Source: Platycnemis pennipes
Taxonomy: Eukaryota; Arthropoda; Insecta; Odonata; Platycnemididae
Direction: 5' to 3'
Length of the DNA stretch: 64,000 nucleotides
NCBI GenBank assembly: GCA_933228895.1
Contig: OW121855.1
Span: 70,270,698-70,334,697 of the forward strand
Position numbers and translations under genes: made by a program. Below the pieces are notes generated by a model. The model did no database searches. It was not told the origin of the DNA and worked only from the letters and a program-made list of their open reading frames with translations. This document shows positions 26,601 through 36,839 of this stretch, in pieces; the first letter of the stretch is position 1; every line of letters starts with the position of its first letter.

Positions 26601-26755
26601 TCCGTCTGCACCTGAACGAAATAGTTGCAGCTCGGGACATAGTTGGCCTCCTGGTCGATCAGGTTATCCAGAACGCGGACGTCCCCGAAGATGACCCTGT
26701 CTCTCTCCGCCCTGCGGCAGTCCGTGGACAACTTCTCCAGGCACATGAGCTCCAT
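23481..26755 (-). CDS. CycD: D-type cyclin (G1/S-specific cyclin D), two coding exons, 3' part not found
   Basis: Cyclin D is the regulatory partner of Cdk4/6 and drives Rb phosphorylation at G1/S. Two minus-strand exons are visible: 26755-26555 (67 codons) and 23696-23481 (72 codons), joined over an intron of about 2.86 kb. The start is the first ATG in its frame and is followed at once by L-M-C-L-E, the LxCxE Rb-binding motif found at the N-terminus of D cyclins. Exon 1 ends in a STWMLE block and exon 2 opens with VCEEQ, then NFLDRFL, LLASK and YTDYSV, the signature of the first cyclin-box fold. Both junctions are phase 0 with GT/AG ends. Exon 2 is 216 nt, which I recall as the size of vertebrate CCND1 exon 2, and exon 1 is close to vertebrate exon 1. 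The rest of the cyclin box and the PEST tail were not found to the left. The 23.4 kb left of exon 2 would then be intron, or the exons may be too short to spot. Identity is very secure; the gene model is incomplete. Confidence 0.93.
23775..23965 (-). mobile_element. tRNA-derived SINE in cyclin D intron 1
   Basis: ACGTACCATCCGTCGGACGG, AGTACTGAACTTGTAATG and reversed box B AGGATTCGAACCC. It lies about 80 bp upstream of the exon 2 acceptor. Confidence 0.75.
25405..25665 (+). mobile_element. tRNA-derived SINE in cyclin D intron 1
   Basis: Box B GCGTTCGAATCCC, CAGTCCGTCAGACGGGACG, GCTAATGCTGACGCCGGGTT and a pyrimidine tail. Confidence 0.78.
25735..25953 (-). mobile_element. tRNA-derived SINE in cyclin D intron 1
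   Basis: AAAACCCGGTGTCGGCATTA, reversed box B GGGATTCAAACCCC and TCTAGCCACCTCACCC. It faces the 25405 copy tail to tail. Confidence 0.75.
26080..26200 (+). mobile_element. tRNA-derived SINE 3' fragment
   Basis: AATTCAGTACTCCGTCTG, GCCGACACCAGGTTTCCTTC and CTTTCCTTCTTTGCCC match the SINE body and tail. Confidence 0.6.
26555..26755 (-). CDS. CycD: cyclin D coding exon 1
   Basis: The ATG is at 26755-26753 and the LxCxE motif lies at residues 3-7. The acidic, poorly conserved N-terminus runs into RVLDNLI and YFVQVQTDIFPYMR, then STWMLE. The exon ends exactly after a GAG codon and is followed by the donor GTGAGC on the minus strand, phase 0. The frame is open upstream for 35 codons but has no other ATG, so this start is well placed. 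Confidence 0.93.
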
Positions 26756-26899
26756 GGTACCCAAACAAGGAAGAAGTCTGCAGGACTTTCCAGAAGTGCA
26801 GAGAGGTTTTAATATTCTTTCTGGTCTGGGGAACACGGAATTTCTGGCAAAAGTATCCAAGAAATCAGTCAGGATCTGGGACTATCTGGAAGGGGGCGG

Positions 26900-27400
26900 G
26901 GTGGGGCACTTAGGGGTCCAGGCTGCGCTCGGATGGCGGCGGAATCAGTCCGAGTGTTGATGAGAGTAGTTCAAAGGTGTTCCGATCCTCTTGACGGGCA
27001 GGATTGACACTGATGACAACAATCACTTCACTCACGCAGGCAAACCAGAGCACATGGTCCGGCGTGTATTCTCTCCGTGGGGGGAAAGCCTTGCGTTTGG
27101 GGATCCAAACGAAGAAACAGTCCCTCGGAAGCTTGATGGTCTGTTTCGTTCCCTCAGTTCTCACTCGCGTCTACCTCCGCTCACGGCCAGACCGCGACTG
27201 GTTACGCTGGGTCCGGGGCGGTCCCCTCCCTCCCCTCTTTCCCCTCCGAGCCCCCTCCTCTCCCACCTGGCCTCCTCCCATTCAATCCCTCCCCCACCAC
27301 CGCCGCTAGGCTCTTCAACACCCGAGGTCCCATCGGGCGTCCCCCCTTCCACTCGGGCAGGGGTGGGGACCGAAAAAAAGCAGGGATGGGTACACAAAAG
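26900..27400 (-). promoter_or_regulatory. candidate cyclin D promoter / 5' UTR region, G-rich on the coding strand
   Basis: This lies 150-650 bp upstream of the cyclin D ATG. On the plus strand it contains long C-runs (CCCCTCCCTCCCC-like tracts around 27220-27310), so the cyclin D coding strand is strongly G-rich there. The base composition contrasts with the AT-rich flanks and is what one would expect of a promoter or 5' UTR. No TATA box or transcription start could be assigned, so this is placed by position and composition only. Confidence 0.35.
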
Positions 27401-28177
27401 GCATGAATACTAACCTGAAATGGTTACGGGATCCTAAAAACGAAAGCATTTCACGTTCCCGTAATTGTTGTAACATCTTCCTCCGAAGATGCTACAAATA
27501 TACTAAAAACACCAGGTTACTATGTCAGGTTAGATCATGAAGATAAAATTAGGGAGAGAAAGAAAGTAAAATAGAGAGGTTTTACTGCATACCATTAGGG
27601 ACTGTAATACTCTAGGTTGCAGCGAAGATACGATGGGTAAATTAGAATGGTATTGTAGATTTGGATTTTTATAACATGTTCACGTTTTAATATTGTTAAC
27701 ACATGCACGCTTTGGGAAATGTGAACTAAACAATTAATGTATTCATAGAAATACCTGACAAATCTCAAATAAATAATCAATAATAAGACTTTTGAGGTGG
27801 CATGCAGAGTATTATGTAACTATAGTACTTAGTAATACCGTATCTACACTATTACAGGACCAACCCGATTCTTAGACGATCCTCTTTCTTATGAACTCTA
27901 CAAGAGAAAAAAAGGACTTTCGAATGATAATTTACGATAGCAATACAATCATTTTTTGAGTTAGCATAATGTTGATTAATCTTTTTTTCGAATAATATTT
28001 CACTCTGTCTCTAGCGAACTTGAAAACACTTATATATAATATAAAATCTAACTGAATTCGAAGATTTTTCTGAAATATAATTAACGATAACATTACCAAC
28101 ATTTTGTGAGTTATGATTATATTGATGAAGCTTTCATTTGAGCAGTCCTTCACTCTGAACCCTGGTGAAGGTAAAAA

Positions 28178-28275
28178 CACATCATCATCATCATCGGTCA
28201 ACAATCCTAGGATTAGTTTGACGCAGCCCTCCACTCGATTCTTATATCGGCCAACCTCTCCAGCTGAAATATAAG
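28178..28275 (-). mobile_element. short RTE-type LINE 3' tail
   Basis: The minus strand reads GCCGATATAAGAATCGAGTG, GGGCTGCGTCAAAC, ATCCTAGGATTGTTGACC and a (GATGAT)n tail, as at the ends of the full fragments. It is strongly 5'-truncated. Confidence 0.75.
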
Positions 28276-28674
28276 ATATAGATGACATTAGTAAGACCTT
28301 TTCTTAAACCCCTTTTCTTGGGAAGCCTGGAAGGAAAAAATCCTGTTTTGATTCGTTCAAATAAGGAAGTTACATGGGGGAGATGAACGTCAGCTAATGT
28401 CGATGGAGTACGGAGATACGTTATGGACCGATGAGACAAATTTCAAGAAACAAACACCTTGTACACAAAAAATACAACCCTTTCCTGCGACCCTCCCCCT
28501 TTGTATATAAGACTCTCGCAGGCAGTTCTTTTACCCTTGACAATGACGCTTTATACATTGAAATTGATTTCATTCTATAAAAATTACTGTGGAATTGAAC
28601 GAGGTGTTATTTTTCATTATGACAGCTAATGTCGCGTGGCTAATAGAACGTAGGTAAAAACTATTCAGGGAACT

Positions 28675-28908
28675 TGGTAAGGGTTGATGGAAACACAGCG
28701 ATGGTATTAGCCTGCTCAGAGCGAAAGGCGCCAACGGGTTCAGCGTTTAACGTCCCAAACCACGGACGAGGTACTGAACTTGTAGTGCTCTCCACACAGC
28801 ACTGGGGACCTTAATACTAATGCAAAATATCTGCCTCGGTCGGGATACGAATTGGGCTCTTGGGATGTGAAGCCCCAGTAATGCAGACACCACACCAACC
28901 CGATCCCT
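28675..28908 (-). mobile_element. tRNA-derived SINE abutting a LINE 3' end
   Basis: GGCGCCAACGGGTTCAGCG, TTAACGTCCCAAACCACGG and ACACCACACCAACCCGATCC. It ends 10 bp before the LINE copy at 28918. Confidence 0.78.
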
Positions 28909-28917
28909 GTTACAATA

Positions 28918-29340
28918 AGGGTTGGCAATTGATATCTGCGTAATGCCCTGCGAGCCACCACGAGGGTGTGTGGCAGGGAGTGAAGATCACCAAACATGCG
29001 CTATTGACATTCAAATAGGCTACTACACGGAGATAAGCTAGATAATAGGGTCACATGCATATAGATGGTTAGTATCTACATAGCAACAAAGGGATTGGTA
29101 GTTAATACATGCATCATGCACTGCAGACTACTCTAGCAATATTTCACCTACCTATACCTTTGCTATTATACCTATTGTACTCTCTTATGATACGCGGGAA
29201 AAATGACTTGTTAAATCTATAGGTACGACAATCTATCTCTCTAATCTTGTTAATCTGATCAAACCTAGCGTAATACAAAGGGGTTCTTAATATATATAAC
29301 GTCATCTCTAAACAAATCAGTTTCGAATTAACTTAAAATA
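28918..29340 (-). mobile_element. CR1-like LINE 3' end, same family as 33.9-34.5 kb
   Basis: The reverse complement aligns along its length with 34140-34500: TTACGCTAGGTTTGATCAG, AGAGAGATAGATTGTCGTAC, TAGATACTAACCATCTA and the terminal CCCTGCCACACACCCTCG ... GCAGGG hairpin at 28950-28982. It is 5'-truncated. Confidence 0.78.
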
Positions 29341-31739
29341 TCTGACAGTATTTTCTCCCATTTGGTGCCATTCACAAATTACGTACCGCTAAACATGGGA
29401 GGAGGGTGGGGGAGGGCGGGGAGGGGGGGCAGGGCCAATGTTGACGACGCAATACCGATGGGGGGTGGGGATATAGCATTTATTTACGTTGTCAGATACA
29501 TAAATTAAAAATCCCTATCTTTTTCAGAAAATAATGCTCAAACACATATTATATAAATATACACTGAAAAAATATTTAATGCAGCAACTAGTAATTGGCC
29601 ATGTTAACCAAATTTGTTGGATACTGGTGCGCCATCCAATTAGTTGGCTCAGGCAGCCATTTTAAAATAATACGTTGGAATTGGCTACACAAATCAACGC
29701 TCTTGGATCCATAGTCCACAGGTAGTTGGCTCCCATACCCAACTGCAGTGGATACAGCGAGAAATCGTTATGCTTGACTATTTATTCATTCCAGCTCTTG
29801 GATAACCACTGAATATGAGGCGGTTTTACTATCATACAAAATGGCAAAAAAGTTTACCAAGTCATTCTGCTCACGTATGAATTGTTTATCAATGAAGCAT
29901 AGAAAATACATCCACCTTTGCAAAAGGACACGCAACCCTATATTAGACGGTAGTATGCAGTCGAACTGCAGGTCTAGAGGCCACACACTTGTTTAGCATT
30001 CTCTGAAAGATGAACGGCTGGAAAGTTAGTAATTTACCAGTATTTTCAAAAACTGCCTTCCCAGTTATTACAACTTCATATGCATGATAAGTTTCATCCA
30101 AATCCAACATACACAACTCATCACATACAAAGCACACATTATCACTTCCATTGCAAAATATTCTATCAATCTCACCAATAGTTTCAACTCCTCAATGCTA
30201 CTACAAAATTACTAATATACTTTCTCCATATTATATACTCCATTAATTTATTCATCCCTTCTAAAGCAATCAAGTATGTACAACATTGAAAAAAAACCTC
30301 ATCACCAGGACGTTGAAATTTCAATCACAGTCAATATCTTAATTATTGGCTCTTTTTCCATTGCCATATCCTTAAACTTCTTTTCAGCTTTTTTCAATGA
30401 TATATAACAAAAATAATTATACAATGATCGTTTACGGCGTAAAAACGAAATAAAAAAGTGATCAGCGGGAAATTCTTTTCCCTTGAGGTAGAACCTCTTC
30501 TACAAGTACCTCCGGTTACATGTCTTGATATTTTGATATATTGTAGAGAAATCATTCCTTCGTCAATTCACGAAAAAAATATGGTGTTATCGACCATTTA
30601 ACGCTGATTACAGGATTTGAAATTCGTCATTTTCAGCCTCAAATTACATTGCTCTTATGGAGGGATGGTGACATCTCTCCCTTAAACATTTCATTTCTCG
30701 TAATTTCTCCCGACAAGGCTATCTCAAATACTAGTAGGCCTAAATTGTGACTGAATAATTAAAGGATGAAATATATTTTTTTCGGGTAGCCTCATCGGCC
30801 ATTTAAGGCTAATATATATGATTGAAAAACCATGAAGAGTGTTGTTTTGAAGTGCTTCTGAGACAATATAAAAGCCTTCCTTCATATCACCAAATTACTT
30901 CAGTTGGAAGAAAACTCCTGTTTCATACATTCATGTTGGATAGTTGAAAATTGTTTTAAATTATTGTTAGTAACATTTTAAGTAATTTTATCTTGTTCCG
31001 GCATATTTGATTTGTCTTATGAAAGTGGTACTTCGAAGCGCATGCATGTGTTGTAATTTCACGCTGTTGATAGAAATAATCAATTGCGTAGTCGCGCTGT
31101 TTACAGAAATGTCTATTGTTGCATTGTTTATAGAAACAGAATGGTGCGCTTTGAAAATATTGCTCTGCAAAAACTGGTTTCAAAACGCATTGGTGATCCA
31201 ATCCAACTAGTTGGAGCTAGGCTCTTCGCGAAAACTGGCTGTATCGTCACAAGGATGTACCGACCATATAGCGAACATCAAATTAAATTGAATGGTCTAT
31301 CCAATCATATTGGTTGTCAAATCGATTACAATTGGTATTCGTACCAACTAATTCTTACCCAACTAAATGACATCTCTCTATCCAAGAATGTCTCTTTTAT
31401 CCAAGTGGTTAAGAGTGTACGGGAGGAGGCATCGCAGCTGATTTGAGAAGCCAGAGGCCATATTTGTAAGCACGGGCATACGGGCTTGCTACTCTCGATA
31501 CTTGTACGGATGAAATTTATTTTAACGCGGTAATAATTAGAGTAGTAAGATGAAATATGGAATCAATTTTTTTAATTCTCCAAAGAACAGAGGTAAGTGC
31601 ACAAACAAGCGTCAAGTATATAATTTCATCAGGTTAAAATTGAGCCAGTTTAAGTGATAAAAATGGCTTCCATCGGATTCAAATGCATTCATTCCTCCAT
31701 TAAATAGACTAAGAAAGATTAACAGATGCCGAACCGATG
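29341..31739. other. no gene found; G-rich block and AT-rich sequence
   Basis: A G-rich run lies at 29398-29470. CCAATTAGTTGG and CCAACTAGTTGG at 29635 and 31202 may be ends of a decayed element. Nothing coding is convincing. Confidence 0.4.
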
Positions 31740-31935
31740 AAATTTGGGCACAACCTCATCGTTATTTTTATGGTGATGAGGTTTTCACGGGTCTCTAACC
31801 GGGTGTTAATGGGAATCGACGTTTCGATTGAGTAGTCTACCATCTTCTTCAGGGTGAATATTTAAGCCACGAAATGCCGGGTATTTAAAGGGTCCTCCGA
31901 GGTAACAGGTCGGGTCTGATTGGTCAGCACCTTCC
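31740..31935 (-). mobile_element. solo Penelope-like tail / pLTR remnant
   Basis: The minus strand contains CCTGAAGAAGATGGTAGAC, then ATCGAAACGTCGATTCCC, the element-end pattern known from Penelope-like elements (CTGAAGA, hairpin, CGAAAC). No ORF is attached. It lies just upstream of the RTE pair. Confidence 0.5.
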
Positions 31936-32014
31936 CACTCTCTCTTCAGTTGTTTCAAGGCTGGTTTCCGCGAACTGCTTAGCTGGAATTTAATATTTTA
32001 TATTTATATTTAAT

Positions 32015-32878
32015 TTAATATAGGAGAAAGGAAGCCATCCAAGAAGTCAAAGAAAAGTACCCGGGAGTGAATATCCACGGGGAGAAAATCAATATGCTAC
32101 GATTCGCCGATGACATAGCAGTCATGGCAGAAACAGAAGGAGATTAAAAGAAGACACTAGGAACTATGGAAAGAACAATGACTAGATATCATCTGAATAG
32201 CAATAAAAAGAAAACTAACGTATTGGTATGCAGTAGGAGAAAGGAAGCCAGGGCCAATGTTAAACTAGGAAAACAAAAAATCGAGGAGGTGGAAGAGTTC
32301 TGTTGCCTGAGAAGCCGAGTAATCAGCGATGGACGAAGTAAAAGAGAATTTGCCAGTAGAATTGCACAAGCAAAAAGGGCATTTTACAGAAGAATATTTT
32401 GTCTACAGCTGCAAATACAAGCGTGGAAGTGAGGAAACATTTCGTTGGATCATACGTCTGGAGCATTCTATTGTATGGCACTGAAGCATGGACAATAACA
32501 GCAGCAGAGAAGTCCAGGCTGGAAGCATTTGGAATATGGTGCTACCGAAGAATGATGAAGATAAAATTGATCGATCAAATGACAAACGAAGAAGTCTTAA
32601 GAAGAGTGGGAGAGAAGAGATGCCTACTGAAAAGAAGACGGGACAACATAATGGACCACATCTTGAGACACGATGGCCTGATGAAGACAATCGTTGAGGG
32701 TAAAGTGAACGGGAAGAGTGGAAAAGGCAAGCCTCGTATGATGTATATGGAGCAAGTTATGAAGGATTTTAAAGAGAGGAGCTACGTCAATGTGAAGAGC
32801 TTGGCCGATAAAAGAATCGAGTGGAGGGCTGCGTCAAACCAATCCTAGGATTGTTGACCGGTAATGATGATGATGATG
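32015..32878 (+). pseudogene. RTE-type LINE fragment, copy 1 (RT core to 3' end)
   Basis: It contains the RT catalytic box in INMLRFADDIAVMAE near 32085-32130, then KKTNVLVCSRRKEA, EEVEEFCCLRSRVISDGRS and, after a frameshift, SYVWSILLYGTEAWTITAAE ... IWCYRRMMKIKLIDQ ... RIEWRAASNQS. It ends in a TGATGA repeat, the usual RTE tail. A stop interrupts the frame directly after the FADD region. Confidence 0.85.
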
Positions 32879-33525
32879 ATGAGGAGAAAGGAATTCCAGG
32901 ACCAATGTTAAACTAGGAAAACAAAAAATCGAGGAGGTGGAAGAGTTCTGTTACCTGAGAAGCCGAGTAATCAGCGATGGACGAAGTAAAAGAGAAATTG
33001 CCAGTAGAATTGCACAAGCAAAAAGGCATTTTACAGAAGAAGATTCTGTCTACAGCTGCAAATACAAGCGTGGAAGTGAGGAAACATTTCATTGGATCAT
33101 ACGTCTGGAGCATTCTACTGTATGACACTGAAATATGGACAATAACAGCAGCAGAGAAGTCCAGGCTGGAAGCATTTGAAATATGGTGCTACCGAAGAAT
33201 GATGAGGATAAAATTGATCGATCAAGTGACAAACAAAGAAGTATTAAGAAGAGTGGGAGAGAAGAGATGCCTACTGAAAAGAAGACGGGACATATTAATG
33301 GGCCACATCTTGAGACACGATGGCCTGATGAAGACAATCGTGGAGGGAAAAGTGAACGGGAAGAATGGAAAATGCAGGCCTCGTATGATGTATATGGAGC
33401 AAGTTATGAAGGATTTTAAAGAGAGGAGGTACGTCAATGTGAAGAGGTTGGCCGATAGAAGAATCGAGTGGAGGGCTGCGTCAAACCAATCCCTGGATTG
33501 TTGACCGATGATGATGGCGATGATT
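32234..33525 (+). repeat. 647-bp tandem duplication of an RTE LINE fragment
   Basis: Segments at 32234-32880 and 32881-33525 match along their full length. The junction is a TGATGATGATGAGGAGAAAGGA sequence in which the microsatellite tail meets an internal start. Confidence 0.8.
32881..33525 (+). pseudogene. RTE-type LINE fragment, copy 2, tandem duplicate of copy 1
   Basis: It starts within the same GGAGAAAGGA sequence found at 32235 of copy 1 and repeats copy 1 with scattered substitutions and small indels at an offset of 647 bp. Its own tail is GATGATGATGGCGATGAT. It lacks the FADD box. It has a frameshift at the same place relative to RT (around the AQAKR segment). Confidence 0.85.
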
Positions 33526-33889
33526 CTCAATATTTATGTGCGCCTGGTGATGGTTAACCCCCAGGCACACATCCACACAATGGTTTACACGGTTTTATCT
33601 AGATGTGTTTGTGTAAAATGTGAACTTTGTAGTATTGCGCATGATGGTAATGCCTAATGATGATGCAAATATTAGTGCAAGTAAGTAGGCTTGTTCAGTG
33701 ATTAACACCTCCTGCCCCACGCCCTTTCAGGGTGCTATGAAGGTGCAGATAACATATATGTTATGTATTACGTGTATTAGTATTTTCTGTATCTAATCGG
33801 ATGCAGAAAATAAATACGGAAACACACTGTAATCGCGAGGAAATGGCTAGTAAAAACAAAAAAATATTCTTGAGTGCCTGAAAACGAGT

Positions 33890-34505
33890 TTCATCGCCGT
33901 GATTACATCAAAAATCACTGTGTCGACATTAGAGCTTAGCGAAGTGCGAAACTATACCTTTGTTTTCCTTCAACCTTTCAGAGTAATTTACTCCACGAAG
34001 GTAGGGAATGATAATTGTATAAGTGTTACGAGTTTAATAGAAGAACTAGGATGGGAATTACTATCGGAACGCAGGTTAAAATTTAGGTTAACCCTTTTAA
34101 ATAAATTCGAAACCGATTTTTTCACAGATGACGTTAGATATATATTAAGAATCCCTGCGTATTATGCTAGGTTTGATCAGATTGAAAAGATTAGAGAGAT
34201 AGATTGTCGTACCGATACATTTAAATGTCATTTTTCCCGCATACCATAAGAGAGAACAATAAGCAGCGTAGCAAAGGGATAGGTAGGTGAAACATAGTCA
34301 GAGTAGTCTGTAGTGTATGATGCATGTAATAATTACCAATAATCCCTTTATTATTATATAGATACTAACCATCTTGACCCTATTATCTAGAATGTCTCCA
34401 TTAAATATCCTAGTTGCATATCAATAGTGAATGTTTTTTGATCTTCACCCCCTGCCACACACCCTCGTGGTGGCTCGCAGGGTATTACGTACACGTAGAG
34501 TGCAG
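33890..34505 (+). pseudogene. CR1-like LINE C-terminus and 3' UTR, family with conserved 3' hairpin
   Basis: The frame reads EELGWELLSERRLKFRLTLL, FFTDDVRYILRIPAYYARFD and REIDCRTDTFKCHFSRIP. This is the C-terminal pattern of CR1/Jockey-type LINEs (LGW..L..RR......R.....CRT..F..SFFPR). The 3' UTR ends in CCCTGCCACACACCCTCG ... GCTCGCAGGG (34450-34483), a hairpin. A minus-strand copy lies at 28918-29340. Confidence 0.78.
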
Positions 34506-35761
34506 CATAGTTGTGAGGAACTAATGAATCTAACCATAAGAAATCTGAAGCAATGAGATCTTCCGGAGAAAAAGAGCAGGATTAAATTTTTAAGCATTAA
34601 TTCGCAAGCAACTTCTTTACCCGGGAAGTTCGTCGGAGGATAGGAGGTATAGTATCAAGGGAGTTAGAATAATAATCGTGTTACCGGAAGAGGCGTTTAC
34701 TCGTATAATAAAACTAATGACAGGAGATGTAGGGACGAAGAAGGTATGGTGGGTAGAAAGGAGGACGAACGGGGAAGTACTGCGGGTGGTAAGATAGGAA
34801 AGGAAGTTATCTGAGGCAATTTGGAGAAGGCCAAAGACGTGGGTGGAGTAAAAAAAAGGCCTCGAGGGCGTTTAGAGAGACGTGATAGAGAGAAGAATGT
34901 TGGGTAAGGGCGCTAGGAGAAGGAGACGAACGGCTAACTTGGGCTTAATAATGCGAGGTAGAGAATATGCAGAACTAAAGGACAACATGAAAATTAGGGG
35001 TCCGGAGGAGAATTTTACATCTATCAACCTTCATGTAGAACACTAGCAATAATTTAAATTACCAAAATAATATGTAGGTTTTATTTATAACAAGGAAAAG
35101 TCGAGCTTGAAAAATCTTGAAACTACCACCATTTACGTCGTCTAAAGCCACAAACTATGCGACGGAAGTGTCATCGCAAGATGGTCAAAACAATAGTGCA
35201 AATGAAAGCTTCCCTTTACCTCTGAATAAATAAAAAACCAACAAATGTATTCTAGAAAAGCATCGTAACGAGGATTCATTTAAACCAAAAATAAAAACTA
35301 CAAAAAACTCGAGGGAGACACTTCCACGTGGAGTATGATGGAACGTAAACACCGAAACAATGTATATATGCCGGAGATTAGGTGAGCCATTAAACTGAAC
35401 GTCAAAAGATATATTCGACAGAGGAACATTGAGAGGCGGAGTAATTGTTCCACGGGATACAAAGTAATTAGCAAACCTTCGGTGGAAATGGTGGTAAAGC
35501 CTCAAATAGTCCAGAGATAATTACTGTAAGCTACCGTTTTCCAGCTACATTCCAAATTTGAGGCAAATGATGGTTTAATTTGTAATTTCGCCAATAAAGC
35601 GGTCCATTTCTCAATCTCTTGCCGCTTCACATCCGATTCCGTGATAGTATCATTTCAACAACAGTCGATCCGGAGCAGGTAGAGAGCGAGGGATTAAAAA
35701 CCTTATCTTGGGCCCAAAAGGAAGTAGGTGGGATTTCGTAATTGGATAGAGCACTCGTTGG
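34506..35761. other. no gene; possible very old LINE tail
   Basis: 34700-34990 on the plus strand faintly resembles the basic C-terminus of LINE proteins (GRP...TW, ERRDREKN) but is too decayed to name. The rest shows nothing. Confidence 0.3.
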
Positions 35762-36073
35762 TTGGTTGTTCTGGGGAGGCGACTGGCAGCTGAGGTCGTT
35801 TGAGCCATGTTTAAGATAGGTGGGTAGTTGAGCGATAGTAGGAACATTTAAGGTAATGGAGGAAGGGTGGAGAGAAACCCGGCGTCGGCATTAGCCTACT
35901 CTTAACGACAGGCGCGTAGGGGACCAAGGCTTAATGTCCCATCAGACGGACGGAGTATTGAACGTGAAATGCTCTCCACTAGGCACTCAAGTAGGGTTTG
36001 CCACTGCCGGGAATCGAACCCGGCCCTCGGGATGGGAGGCCTGTACTGTCGCCACCACACCAACCCGATCCCC
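35762..36073 (-). mobile_element. tRNA-derived SINE, best-preserved copy
   Basis: It shows GGGTTCGATTCCCGGCAGTG (box B) reading leftward from GGGATCGGGTTGGTGTGGTG, then CGTCTGATGGGACATTAAGC, CTAATGCCGACGCCGGGTTT and CCTTCCTCCATTACC. It aligns end to end with the 12664 copy, sharing the AGCTGCCAGTCGCCTCCCC-like 3' end. Confidence 0.9.
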
Positions 36074-36214
36074 TAGAGCACTCGTGTAGCAAAGAAAAGC
36101 TACGTTCTCAAAAACGTGATATGATAACTATACTAATTTGTCACAGTTGCTAGAAGAATAAGGTTAGGAATCATATATGATCATCGGGTGAAATACGGGC
36201 TAATGTCCAGAATA

Positions 36215-36500
36215 CATATTTGATGGAGCCTTTACTGATGATGTTAAATATATATTCGAAATCCTAATGTACCTACTATGTTCGGTTAGATTCATCATCA
36301 TCAGTCAATAATCAGCTTGGTTTGACGCAGCTCTCCATTCGATTCTCCTATCGGCTAACCTCTTCATATCCAAGTAATTTTTCTCTTTCACATACTTCAC
36401 TACTTGCTCTTTATGTCTTATACCTATTTATATAATTAGATAAAATAAGAGAGATAGAGAGTAGGATAGAGATTATTAAAATGTTCTTATTTCCGCGTAG
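36215..36500 (+). mobile_element. CR1-like LINE fragment interrupted by an RTE tail
   Basis: Before the insertion it reads ACTGATGATGTTAAATATAT and ATGTACCTACTATGTTCGGT, after it AGATAAAATAAGAGAGATAG and TTATTTCCGCGTAG. Both parts match the 34130-34240 copy. It ends next to the TTAA-flanked MITE at 36507. Confidence 0.68.
36291..36412 (-). mobile_element. short RTE-type LINE 3' tail nested in another LINE
   Basis: Reverse orientation: CATCATCATCAGTCAA ... GGTTTGACGCAGC ... CGATTCTCCTATCGG. It splits a second LINE family, whose sequence resumes at about 36437. TTAGAT occurs on both sides as a possible target duplication. Confidence 0.75.
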
Positions 36501-36506
36501 AATTAA

Positions 36507-36737
36507 GGCCTGGTTACACGATACATTAACACGTACGAGTTAATGTGTAAAAGAATGAACGCGACAATGAACGCGAAAATGCACCGTGTAACCACCCCAA
36601 AATGTACAAATGAATGAATGCGTGAACAGAAAATAGAACCTGTTCTATTTGGTTCATGCATTCACACAAGTTGCGCTGAAACCATTCACGCAAATGTACA
36701 TGAACCCGTACGTGTTAATGTATCGTGTAACCAGGCC
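36507..36737. mobile_element. 231-bp MITE with perfect 31-bp TIRs and TTAA flanks (piggyBac-like)
   Basis: Left end GGCCTGGTTACACGATAC and on through 36537 is the exact reverse complement of 36707-36737. TTAA lies directly outside both ends (36503-36506 and 36738-36741). There is no coding capacity. TTAA target duplication is the hallmark of piggyBac transposases, so a piggyBac-mobilised MITE is the best guess. Confidence 0.85.
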
Positions 36738-36839
36738 TTAAGGGAGGGCCACCACGGTAGGACACCACGGATATGGTCATTGGCGCCATACAGGAAAAGT
36801 GGGTTTTCGGAAGCGGAAGGAATTTTTCAGGGTGCGGAG

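Noticed and set aside
26991..27413. 140-codon plus-strand frame opposite the cyclin D upstream region
   Set aside because: Proline-rich low-complexity translation of the C-run block.
31084..31446. 120-codon plus-strand frame
   Set aside because: AT-rich, no motif, no splice or homology support.
34600..34990. Basic, LINE-like translated stretch
   Set aside because: Too decayed to assign; kept only as a remark in the intergenic entry.
35990..36073. Possible tRNA gene from box A and box B
   Set aside because: The head is part of a repeated SINE with a common body and does not fold into a full tRNA cloverleaf by eye.
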